Shown here in pieces: positions 10,580-18,473 of a DNA stretch of 64,000 bases. The stretch covers positions 1-64,000 of the forward strand of contig CAWHOW010000048.1 in NCBI GenBank assembly GCA_963831005.1, in the 5' to 3' direction. The DNA is from CAWHOW01 sp963831005 (lineage in GTDB: Bacteria > Bacteroidota > Bacteroidia > Bacteroidales > CG2-30-32-10). Positions within the stretch are counted from its first letter, which is position 1, and every line of letters starts with the position of its first letter. The translations under genes were made by a program, and so were the position numbers. The notes under the pieces are model-generated. The model saw nothing but the letters and a program-made list of their open reading frames with translations, was not told the DNA's origin and did not search any database.

Positions 10580-11227
10580 TTAAATTTCCACCAGATTATG
10601 TTTTATTGAAAACAGTATAAGGTTAACTGTATTTTGTGTGTTTGTTTTGCTTATCAGGTTTGTTTTGTGCCTTTCTACTGTGCGGTCACTAATAAATAAC
10701 TCTTCACCTATTTTCAAATTGGAAAAACCTTTGCAAATCAATTGTAGTACTTCAAGTTCTCTTCTCGAAAATTCCGGTAGTTCCGACTTCTCTTTGAATT
10801 TTTTAGATACCACGTCTTTTGTAAAGTTTACAAGTAATTCCTCCGAAAAATAATTCCCGCCCTTCATTACTTTTTCAATTGCATTTTTGAAATCATTAAA
10901 GCCTGAATTCTTTAACATGAAACCTTCAACACCTGCATAGATCATCTTGTTAAAATATTCGGTGTCGCCAAAAGTAGTCAATGCAATAATTTTTAGATTG
11001 GGAAAATCTTTTAAAGCTCTTTCAGTAGCGTCAATGCCATCAAGAGTGGGCATATTGATATCCATAAAGACAATATCGACTTTTTGCTTTTTAATAAGCT
11101 CAAGAAACTCCTGCCCGTTGGATGCTTCCCCAACTACATTTACGTTTTCAATCATGTTCAGAAGTAATTTCATTCCCATCCTGAAAACTTCATGATCGTC
11201 AACTATCATTACTTTATATTTTTCCAT
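10580..11227 (-). CDS. NarL/FixJ-family response regulator
   Basis: This 215-aa regulator has a receiver domain (acidic residues D10-D11, phosphoacceptor D56 in FMDINMP) and a C-terminal LuxR-type helix-turn-helix (ELEVLQLICKGFSNLKIGEEL then TVERHKTNLISK). I start it at the ATG at 11227 (MEKYKVMIVDDH). A longer open frame to 11311 runs into the dispersed hairpin repeat and encodes an Arg-rich artefact. It follows the HisKA_3 kinase gene (11370-12671) in the same direction, the usual kinase-regulator pairing for this class. The target genes are not visible. Confidence 0.9.
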   Translation of the reverse strand: MEKYKVMIVDDHEVFRMGMKLLLNMIENVNVVGEASNGQEFLELIKKQKVDIVFMDINMPTLDGIDATERALKDFPNLKIIALTTFGDTEYFNKMIYAGVEGFMLKNSGFNDFKNAIEKVMKGGNYFSEELLVNFTKDVVSKKFKEKSELPEFSRRELEVLQLICKGFSNLKIGEELFISDRTVERHKTNLISKTNTQNTVNLILFSIKHNLVEI

Positions 11228-11269
11228 ACCGTTAATCTTAGATAACGTTAAGTCTATTTCTGCGATTTG

Positions 11270-11338
11270 AGATTGCTTCATCCTCCTTCGTCGGCTTCGC
11301 AATGACGTCATTGCGAGGAGGAACGACGAAGCAATCTG
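11270..11338. repeat. Perfect-type hairpin of the CATTGCGAGGAGG dispersed family
   Basis: The left arm GATTGCTTCATCCTCCTTCG and the right arm GAGGAACGACGAAGCAATCT fold back on each other around AATGACGTCATT. The repeat sits between the kinase stop and the regulator start of one two-component operon, so it could affect coupling or mRNA stability between the two genes. It is the same family as 5676-5749. Confidence 0.8.
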
Positions 11339-11369
11339 TATTGCACAATTTAGTTAACTTAACATTATG

Positions 11370-12671
11370 TTATATTTTTACATTAATTGTAACTTCCGTT
11401 CCCGATTCAGGATTACTTTTAATTCTGAATGTTCCATTAATAGCATTCACCCTGCTGATAATATTTGTTAATCCCATTCCCTTGTTTGTCTTGCTGCTCA
11501 TCGCTTCATCAACATCAAAGCCTTTGCCGTTATCCTGGTATTTTAAAGTAAGTATTTTAACTTCTTTAGCTATGTTAATGTTTACAATATTGGCAGAAGC
11601 ATGTTTCAGTGTATTATTGATAAGTTCATTAATGATCCTGTAAAGTGTCACTTCCAGATCCCTGTTCAGGTCATCCTTTTTAACACTAGTGGTAGCGAAA
11701 TCGATTTTTAAAACACCTGTATTATTTATCTTTTCACTTAATGATTTTACGGCTGCAACAAGCCCGAAGCGACTTATAACATTAGGCCGTAAGTTATTTG
11801 CTATTTCTTTTGCATTCAGGATGGCTTCATCAATCAAACCTTTTGAATAATCAAGAAGATTTTCTTTCTGAGCATCATCAACCTGACCGGACTTTATTAG
11901 GCTGATATAAATATTTATGCTTGATAAAAGCGTACCAAGCCCGTCGTGCAGGTCTTTAGCGAATCGCTCTTTTTCTTTTTCTTCCGTTTCAATAATGGCA
12001 TTAACAATTTTTCGTTCAGTTTGTTTTCGCTCCGTAATATCCCTTGCCATACTTAATATGGCTTTACCATTGCTGTATTCAATCAAACGGCTGTTGATCT
12101 CAACAGGAATTATTCTGCCATTTTTCGACAGGTGCTCCGCTTCAAATATTAATTTCCCTTCTGTCTTTATTTTTTCAAGCAGTGAATCAATGGTATCAAC
12201 ATATTTTGAAGATTTGATCTCGCGAAGGTGCATGCTCATGAAATCTTCCTTGCTATAGCCAAGCAGGTCAATTATTACCTGGTTTACTTCAACAAAATTT
12301 CCATAAAGGTCAATTACATAGATCTGGTCGCTGCTGTTATTGAATAATGTTTTGAAACGGTTTTCCGATTCTATGCGTATTTTTTCTTCCCTGTCCATTG
12401 AGAAAAAAACCTGCCCGACAAAAATTACACCTATTGCAACAAGTATTGATAACAGCAGGCCAAACCAGTCGTTAATGAACGAAGGCTTACTGCCGGTATC
12501 ACTTACAATGTTTTGTATTAGTTCGAAAATTCGGATAAGTGCAAGAAAGGAGAATGCGGCTGAAAATGCGATCCATGCAGAACGCCCTTTTGCATCCTTA
12601 ATCAGCTTAATTGACCATGCAGCGGTGAAGATTAATAAAATAGATGATATGATGAAAAGTACCAGATGCAT
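11370..12671 (-). CDS. PAS-domain sensor histidine kinase, HisKA_3 (NarX-like) class
   Basis: This 433-aa membrane kinase has about three hydrophobic helices in residues 1-90 and a PAS domain at about 100-215 (NSSDQIYVIDLYGNFVEVN; ending ARDITERK). A dimerisation/phosphoacceptor segment follows with H242 in KDLHDGLGTLLSS, characteristic of HisKA_3 kinases. The ATPase has N353 (ELINNTLKHA), DNGKGF at 380-385 and GMGL at 398-401. HisKA_3 kinases normally partner NarL-type regulators, and one lies immediately downstream. The PAS ligand cannot be read from sequence. A dispersed hairpin separates the two genes. Confidence 0.9.
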   Translation of the reverse strand: MHLVLFIISSILLIFTAAWSIKLIKDAKGRSAWIAFSAAFSFLALIRIFELIQNIVSDTGSKPSFINDWFGLLLSILVAIGVIFVGQVFFSMDREEKIRIESENRFKTLFNNSSDQIYVIDLYGNFVEVNQVIIDLLGYSKEDFMSMHLREIKSSKYVDTIDSLLEKIKTEGKLIFEAEHLSKNGRIIPVEINSRLIEYSNGKAILSMARDITERKQTERKIVNAIIETEEKEKERFAKDLHDGLGTLLSSINIYISLIKSGQVDDAQKENLLDYSKGLIDEAILNAKEIANNLRPNVISRFGLVAAVKSLSEKINNTGVLKIDFATTSVKKDDLNRDLEVTLYRIINELINNTLKHASANIVNINIAKEVKILTLKYQDNGKGFDVDEAMSSKTNKGMGLTNIISRVNAINGTFRIKSNPESGTEVTINVKI

Positions 12672-12908
12672 TTAGATATAGTTTCTTTTTATAGCCTTCT
12701 ATGTTAACTCAGTTGTGAAATACTTAACAAATGTATTAAGAAATAATGAATTATAACCAAAAAAAAGTCAATATTTATTATGATTTTTTACCTGAATTGA
12801 CTGAAGATATAGCTTTATGCGATGACTTTAAATAAATAGAAGAAGAGTGGTAATATTATAAAGATTAAAAGAAATGAAAAGCTTAAAAAGCAATTAGAGG
12901 AGTAAGGA

Positions 12909-14591
12909 TCAATTTATACTAAAGCTTGGCAGATTATCAAATTGCATACTTTTAAAACTATTTGCCTGGTCAGGAACAGTTCTCTTTAACTGGTAATAAT
13001 CTTTTACATCAAAATGGTTGATATGATGTTCTTCTGAATATGATTTTTTTGATTGTGTTGTTTTAAGTTTTTCATAGTATTCTTCGGTTTCATCAATCAG
13101 CAATTGGAAAACGGGAGATAAATAATTAATTGTTTCATTATAGAATTCCTTGTAATCAGGTTTGCACTGGAAATTATCAATTAGAATTGACTCTATGGTT
13201 TGAATATAATTTCGAATTTCCTTTATGTCGAAACCTCCCACAAATAAATAATAAGCCAGTTTACGCAGGTAGAGCTTCATTTCCTCGATATCCTTAACCC
13301 TGATAATTGATACTATTAACCGAAATGTTAATTCTATATTTGAATATAAATCTGCATTTCTCATTTGCATGAAGAACCTGAATCTTGGGAAATTCTCCCT
13401 ATCCTTTACCTGCTTTATCATTACGCTTACAAGATGTAATTGTTGTGAACAAATCCTCTCTGAAGCGCAAATGCTGTTGTAATAAACGGTTTTAGAAATT
13501 ATAGCTTCGTTTCTCAATGTCCATTCAAGAGGAAAGCTTTTCATTTTCTCAATGATAGGCAGTAATCGTCTCGAAAGGTCATAGCGGCGTGTTACCTGCC
13601 AGTCGAGCGTTCTGCGTGTGTAAGAATTTTCTATAACCAACTTCTTGTCAATATATTTCAGCATCCATGGCTTCTCGAATGGAACATTGCCAATGATTTT
13701 ACCCAGTATATATCTTGCATGAATTCCAAAGTATGCAAGTATTTTAGGCATAAGTAAAGGTTTTACTTTTTTACTGAAATAGAACTTTGTAGAAATCTCA
13801 AATATATCTTTGTGTGTAAGGGTGCCTGAAGCGCTTGCAATAAATGTATTGAAAGGCTTCAATGTTTTATGTTTCTGAATTATTTTTAGAAAAATTGTAA
13901 TAAGATCGTTGATATGGATATAGGTAATAGCCGAATCACCTTTCCCTCCCAGTATGCGTGCATTCCATTTATCAGACAGCCAGGTTTTCAGAAAAGAGAA
14001 TAGGGGAGGGTATTCGCACCAGTCGCTGTAAGCAGCAGCAAGTCTCACAGCGGAGCAAGGCACATCTGTTGAATATTTTAAAACTAGTTCTTCCCCTATT
14101 TTTTTACTGTGTGCGTAAGGAAAGTCATCATTCAACGGACTGCTTTCATTTACAGTAGTGTTGAAATCATTTGAAAAGTTGCATGCAGCAAGCGAACTGG
14201 AAAATATAAAATGTTTGACTTTTAGATATTTTGCCAGTTCAAGTATATTCTTTGTACCATTGATGTTGGTGTTCTGGTATTCGATATTATCATTCAATGT
14301 GAAATCATAATAACCCGCAAGGTGTACTATATAATCAGCTCCTCCAAGCAGAAGGATACCCTGTGCAAAATCCTCGATATTATCAATTTTACCTATATCA
14401 GCTTGTATCCAGTGTATGTTCGGGTGCTCTGAAATGCCTGCTTCTTTTTGTGAACGGCGTGCAATGCAAAATAGTTTGAAATTATCTTTGGTAGCCTCAA
14501 TAAAGTTCCTGCCTATAAAACCTGAAGCCCCGGTTACTATAATAGACGGGATTTTCTTATTCAGGAAACTGATATAATTGTCAATCAACAT
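12909..14591 (-). CDS. NAD-dependent epimerase/dehydratase with an uncharacterised C-terminal domain
   Basis: In this 560-aa protein, residues 15-340 are an extended short-chain dehydrogenase: nucleotide-binding GASGFIG at 21-27 and catalytic Y159xxxK163 (YAHSK) preceded by the Ser-rich FSSSLAA. The fold acts on nucleotide sugars or similar NAD(P)-dependent substrates in the cytoplasm. Family members are usually 300-350 residues. Here about 200 more residues follow (about 360-560), predicted helical and rich in Tyr, Glu and Lys, with no motif I recognise. The stop of the upstream gene at 14603 is 11 bp away, so the two are probably co-transcribed. The substrate is unknown. The C-terminal part could be a fusion partner or regulatory domain. 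Confidence 0.75.
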   Translation of the reverse strand: MLIDNYISFLNKKIPSIIVTGASGFIGRNFIEATKDNFKLFCIARRSQKEAGISEHPNIHWIQADIGKIDNIEDFAQGILLLGGADYIVHLAGYYDFTLNDNIEYQNTNINGTKNILELAKYLKVKHFIFSSSLAACNFSNDFNTTVNESSPLNDDFPYAHSKKIGEELVLKYSTDVPCSAVRLAAAYSDWCEYPPLFSFLKTWLSDKWNARILGGKGDSAITYIHINDLITIFLKIIQKHKTLKPFNTFIASASGTLTHKDIFEISTKFYFSKKVKPLLMPKILAYFGIHARYILGKIIGNVPFEKPWMLKYIDKKLVIENSYTRRTLDWQVTRRYDLSRRLLPIIEKMKSFPLEWTLRNEAIISKTVYYNSICASERICSQQLHLVSVMIKQVKDRENFPRFRFFMQMRNADLYSNIELTFRLIVSIIRVKDIEEMKLYLRKLAYYLFVGGFDIKEIRNYIQTIESILIDNFQCKPDYKEFYNETINYLSPVFQLLIDETEEYYEKLKTTQSKKSYSEEHHINHFDVKDYYQLKRTVPDQANSFKSMQFDNLPSFSIN

Positions 14592-14602
14592 GGCTGTGAG
14601 TT

Positions 14603-15040
14603 TTAAGTATGTTTAAGCAGGGCAGACCTAAAAGAGAATATTTTTCTGTCGCTTGTTTGCACAATGAAAAACAACAGTACGCCTATTCCCATTATCCCAT
14701 CTGCTATGCCCGACAAAAGCACGGTAATAATATGATTGATGAAAATGAAGTAAGCTGCAAGGAATACCATTGCCAATAATTTTATGGCAATGATAAGCTT
14801 TACGAGTTCTGTTAATTTCAATGGATTCTTTGCGGCAGTGATGTAAAGCAGGCTCATAATGATGTGAAACACGCCACCCTGTGCACGAAAGAAATATTCC
14901 TGCTGTGGATTGAAACCAAAAAGTTGAATTAGATGCGATGGCAATAAAATCAGGCATATCCCTACTAAGAACGAATGCAGGGTAAGTGCATAAAGAAACA
15001 ACTTGAAGAATTTTATATCAGATAGAAACCTGTTGACCAT
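14603..15040 (-). CDS. Small four-helix membrane protein
   Basis: This 145-aa protein has four hydrophobic segments: LFLYALTLHSFLVGICLILL, HIIMSLLYITAA, LIIAIKLLAMVFLAAYFIFI and ITVLLSGIADGIMGIGVLLF. It lacks a cleavable signal and ends with a short basic tail. The topology suggests an integral inner-membrane protein. It is the first gene of a likely two-gene transcript with the epimerase 11 bp downstream. I do not assign a family or function. Confidence 0.65.
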   Translation of the reverse strand: MVNRFLSDIKFFKLFLYALTLHSFLVGICLILLPSHLIQLFGFNPQQEYFFRAQGGVFHIIMSLLYITAAKNPLKLTELVKLIIAIKLLAMVFLAAYFIFINHIITVLLSGIADGIMGIGVLLFFIVQTSDRKIFSFRSALLKHT

Positions 15041-15512
15041 TTGTTGTGCCTTTTTTCAAGGTCAAAAGTATGCAAGCTAATAGGCTGATTTCAACGGATG
15101 TATTCCGTGTTTTTTGCGGGGATGTACACGCAAAGCACTGCGGGTTTTTCCGCAGTAGTATATATAATAACTAAAATAAGCAGGGCAAGAAATATCAATT
15201 GTCAATTTGTTTGGCAGTCACTTGCTATTTGGTTGATTATTCTGGATAGCAAAATGCATTTACTGACCAATTTAGTGAATGGCACTATGTGATTATCCAG
15301 AAAAACCTTTCGGATACCGATTTATTCTGTTGAAAACCTGGCTGTCCAATAGCACTACCCTTTTTCAGAATAGAAAATTCGTCTTTCTAACTAGAACAAT
15401 GCAGAAACCACTGGAACAATAGCTAATATTCAAACTGTTTGTGCACCACCGCTTAAAGTAAAAGCAGATAGTTTTCTTCATTTTCAATTCAGCAATATTA
15501 ATTCAGTGCAAT
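15041..15512. other. Intergenic region, no gene seen
   Basis: About 470 bp lie between the small membrane-protein gene, which starts at 15040 on the minus strand, and the terminator of the hydrogenase operon. The promoter of the 15040 gene must lie here but no clear TAnnTTTG box was picked out. A short forward open frame at 15098-15292 has no family features. Confidence 0.5.
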
Positions 15513-15542
15513 AAAAAACCCGGGAATAATTCCCGGGTTTTT
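15513..15542 (-). terminator. Rho-independent terminator of the hydrogenase operon
   Basis: The stem AACCCGGGAA / TTCCCGGGTT has a short loop, with an A-run on one side and a T-run on the other, so it can act in either direction. It lies 22 bp past the stop codon of the hydrogenase large-subunit gene, marking the end of the minus-strand operon. Confidence 0.88.
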
Positions 15543-15564
15543 AACTCAATACTTGATGGTAAAC

Positions 15565-17028
15565 CTAATCTCTTTTTTTAGAACTGAGAATGTTTCCGTC
15601 TTTATCACGGTAGTTTACAATCATTGGCATTTGTCCGGGTAAACTGTGTGTGGCGCATGAGAAGCATGGATCGTAAGCACGGAATGCCATTTCAACCATG
15701 TTTAGTACTCCGTCGTTCACTTCAACACCTTTTTTAATTAAACCCTGTGCAGCTTTTTTAAGCGACATGCAGATAGCTGCATTATTATTAGTTGTACCTA
15801 CAATAATGTTGGCTTTGGTAACTATTCCTTTTTTATCTGTCCAATAATGATGAGTAAGTGTACCACGCTGTGCTTCGGTTATACCAACGCCTTCACCATG
15901 TATCTCGCCTAATTTAGCACGCAGGTCTTTGCTGGTAATTTCGCTGTCGGTAGCCAGTTCAAGACATCTTTCGGAAGCATATAATAATTCAATTAGACGT
16001 GCCCAGTGCATTGCAAGAGTGTTATGAACAGGTTTCCCGCCTAATGTGGTATACATTTTTTCATATTCAACCTGTGCAAGAGGAGTAGCCATACCGTCGG
16101 AAGCATTTAGGCGTGCAAGTGGAGTAGCATGATATACTCCTGAATCTTTACCGTCAACCAAGCCTTTCCAGCCAACTTTTTTCAAAAAGGGGAATTTTAA
16201 ATATGTCCAGGGTTCAACATGTTCTTCGACATAGTCGAGGTATTCTTTACCTGAATATTTGCAATGCTCTTTTCCTTCCTGGTCAACAACGCGGACTTTA
16301 CCATCGTAGAAGTTCACTTTGTTGTTGGCATCAACAAGTCCCATAGAATATAAATTCAATTTATATGGGCCATTGACAATAAGGTCAACATAATCTTTAT
16401 TGGCAAGAACAACATCGCCGAATATCTTTAAAGAGAATTTAGCAAATTCAATAAAGCCTTTTGCTTTCTCTTCAACTCCTTTGCGCTGTTCTTCATTCAG
16501 CCCTTTTCTTACTCCACCGGGAATATTCAGCATTACATGTGTCTGGTGACCGCCAAGCAATGCCTGTATCTCCTGTGCTAAACGACGTTGCTTGATAACT
16601 TCTGTTCCAATTTCAACGCCTACTTTTCCAATTACACCGAGTACGTTTCTTTCAGCTTTGGGTGCAGTGGGTCCTACTACGAAGTCAGGAGCGCCCAATG
16701 CATAGAAGTGAGCGATATGACTGTGTACATAGTGAGCAGAAAGAAAGAGTTCCCTTATCTTTTTTGCTGCAGAAGTAGGCTCTACACCGAAAACACCGTC
16801 AACGGCTTTGCCTGATGACATGTGATGACAGCCGGGACAAACACCGCATATCTTGGTTACTATTTGCGGAACTTCTTCAACGGGGCGTCCTTCAATGAAT
16901 TTCTCAAATCCCCTGAGTTCGGGAACCTGGAAATATACATTCTCAACTTCACCATCGTCAGTAAGAAATATTTCAATTTTGCCGTGACCTTCTAGACGGG
17001 TTACGGGATCTATCGTGTATCTTTTCAT
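15565..17028 (-). CDS. mvhA: [NiFe] hydrogenase large subunit, group 3c-like (MvhA type)
   Basis: This 487-aa catalytic subunit carries the Ni-Fe(CN)2CO site that splits or makes H2. The N-terminal ligand motif is KICGVCPGCH with C61 and C64. The C-terminal motif is DPCFSCATH with C455, C458 and H461. Motif spacing and similarity to F420-non-reducing hydrogenases place it in group 3c, next to MvhG and MvhD as expected. A 26-residue tail follows H461. In many relatives such a tail is removed after metal insertion, but no maturation endopeptidase gene is visible in this window. It is the last gene of the operon, 30 bp after the small-subunit gene and followed by a strong terminator. The Hyp machinery for its cofactor is encoded at 29.5 and 62.4 kb. 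Confidence 0.93.
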   Translation of the reverse strand: MKRYTIDPVTRLEGHGKIEIFLTDDGEVENVYFQVPELRGFEKFIEGRPVEEVPQIVTKICGVCPGCHHMSSGKAVDGVFGVEPTSAAKKIRELFLSAHYVHSHIAHFYALGAPDFVVGPTAPKAERNVLGVIGKVGVEIGTEVIKQRRLAQEIQALLGGHQTHVMLNIPGGVRKGLNEEQRKGVEEKAKGFIEFAKFSLKIFGDVVLANKDYVDLIVNGPYKLNLYSMGLVDANNKVNFYDGKVRVVDQEGKEHCKYSGKEYLDYVEEHVEPWTYLKFPFLKKVGWKGLVDGKDSGVYHATPLARLNASDGMATPLAQVEYEKMYTTLGGKPVHNTLAMHWARLIELLYASERCLELATDSEITSKDLRAKLGEIHGEGVGITEAQRGTLTHHYWTDKKGIVTKANIIVGTTNNNAAICMSLKKAAQGLIKKGVEVNDGVLNMVEMAFRAYDPCFSCATHSLPGQMPMIVNYRDKDGNILSSKKRD

Positions 17029-17058
17029 CGATTTATTATTTATTATGAATATTCCGTT

Positions 17059-18033
17059 TTATTTACAAATTTTCCTTCTGAATATTGAACCGGGTAAACT
17101 GAACCTGTAAAACGTTCCTGCAGGATCTTCGATACCTTCAATTATTTTGTCAATTTCTTCAGGTTCTTTTGCATCTATCATGGTTGCAATAGCCGACATC
17201 ATTTTAGCTCCGGGATCTCTTGATTCGGAAGAAGGTCCATAACAGCCACGACATGGTGCATTGCCTTCCACACAACGGACTCCGCAACCACTGCGTGTTG
17301 CAGGTCCCATACAGATAACGCCTTGTTCAAGGAAACAGGTTTCTCCGTCATCATATACTTCCCATGGGCGATTGAATTTCTTGATAAGCTTGTTATCAGA
17401 TTTCTTCCTTTTGCATTCATCACACTGTGCTTTATCACGAGCACCTATAACAGAACCTTTAGGAGGCAGTTGTGCGCCTGTTACAATAGCCATAAATACT
17501 TCAACGAGTCTTTCTGTCTGAGGAGGGCAACCTGGAAGGTAATAGTCAACATCCACAACCTGGTCAAGTGTGAGCACATCATTATAGAATTTCGGAAGAG
17601 TAAGTTTTCCTTCGGGCATATCATATTCAGTAAGAGGAACAACTTTACCTGGGTTAATAGTTGATTCGCTGTCAAGATAAGCTCTTCTGAAAATTTCTTC
17701 CTTCGTAGTAAAGTTAGCAAGTCCCGGTATTCCTCCCATGTGTGAACATGAACCATAAGCTACCAGTATCTTTGTTTTTTTACGAAGCAGTTTTGCCATA
17801 TGCTCGTTTTCGCTGTTGCGAATAGCGCCATTGAATAAGGTAACATCAATATTACCATCGGGCATGGCTTCAACATCAGAAACTTTGAAATCTAAAGCTA
17901 TAGGCCAAAACACAAGATCTGCATGTTCAATAACTGTGAACAGCGCTTCGTGAACATCAAGAACAGAGACACAGCAGCCGCCGCATGCTGCACCCCAATA
18001 TACTGCCAGTTTTATTTTTGGTTTATTTTCCAT
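17059..18033 (-). CDS. mvhG: [NiFe] hydrogenase small subunit (MvhG type)
   Basis: This 324-aa iron-sulfur subunit relays electrons from the Ni-Fe site. The N-terminal proximal-cluster motif is WGAACGGCCVSVLD, followed by further Cys in AYGSCSHMGG and YLPGCPPQ. A Cys-rich C-terminal region (CDECKRKK, CFLEQGVICMGPATRSGCG, APCRGCYGP) provides the medial and distal clusters. There is no twin-arginine leader, so the enzyme is cytoplasmic, as group 3 hydrogenases are. It is encoded 12 bp after mvhD and 30 bp before mvhA. Length and motifs agree with the F420-non-reducing hydrogenase small-subunit family. Confidence 0.92.
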   Translation of the reverse strand: MENKPKIKLAVYWGAACGGCCVSVLDVHEALFTVIEHADLVFWPIALDFKVSDVEAMPDGNIDVTLFNGAIRNSENEHMAKLLRKKTKILVAYGSCSHMGGIPGLANFTTKEEIFRRAYLDSESTINPGKVVPLTEYDMPEGKLTLPKFYNDVLTLDQVVDVDYYLPGCPPQTERLVEVFMAIVTGAQLPPKGSVIGARDKAQCDECKRKKSDNKLIKKFNRPWEVYDDGETCFLEQGVICMGPATRSGCGVRCVEGNAPCRGCYGPSSESRDPGAKMMSAIATMIDAKEPEEIDKIIEGIEDPAGTFYRFSLPGSIFRRKICK

Positions 18034-18045
18034 TGGTTTGTCTCC

Positions 18046-18471
18046 TTATGATAAAGTTTCCATTACTTCTTTAACTGTACAAGGACCTAGTTTTGCAACT
18101 GCTTCGGTCATTTCATCCACTACCTGTGCAAATATTTTTCCTTCGCTTGCGCTTACCCATTCAAGTCTTAAACGGTCAGGGTGAATGCCAAGCTGTTTAA
18201 TATATTTCTGTAAGAGGTGAAATCTTCTCAAACATTTATAGTTTCCTTCATGATAATGGCAGTCACCGGGATGGCAGCCGCAGATAAGGACACCATCGGC
18301 TCCTTCAGTAAATGCTTTCATCACAAATGTGGGTTCAACTCTACCGGAACACATCACCCGGATGGCGCGAATATTCGGCGCATATTTTATCCTGGATGTT
18401 CCAGCAAGATCAGCACCGGTGTATGAACACCAGTTGCACAAAAACGCTACGATTGTTGGTTTATATTCCAT
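18046..18471 (-). CDS. mvhD: MvhD-like [2Fe-2S] electron-transfer subunit
   Basis: This 141-aa protein belongs to the methyl-viologen-reducing hydrogenase delta (FlpD/MvhD) family. Cys residues occur in FLCNWCSYTGAD, VMCSGRV and ICGCHPGDCHY, as expected for the [2Fe-2S] site. In methanogens MvhD is the physical bridge between the MvhAG hydrogenase and HdrA. Here it lies exactly between the HdrA-like gene (its stop overlaps the next gene's spacing by only 2 bp) and mvhG, so the same bridging role is a safe inference. It has no signal peptide and acts in the cytoplasm or at the inner membrane face. Confidence 0.93.
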   Translation of the reverse strand: MEYKPTIVAFLCNWCSYTGADLAGTSRIKYAPNIRAIRVMCSGRVEPTFVMKAFTEGADGVLICGCHPGDCHYHEGNYKCLRRFHLLQKYIKQLGIHPDRLRLEWVSASEGKIFAQVVDEMTEAVAKLGPCTVKEVMETLS

Positions 18472-18473
18472 TT

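Noticed and set aside
11228..11311. N-terminal extension of the NarL-type regulator
   Set aside because: The extra residues (MTSLRSRRRRMKQ...) come from the dispersed hairpin repeat. The receiver domain starts normally at the ATG at 11227.
15098..15292. Short forward ORF between the membrane-protein gene and the terminator
   Set aside because: Composition and length are as expected by chance, with no start context and no family features.
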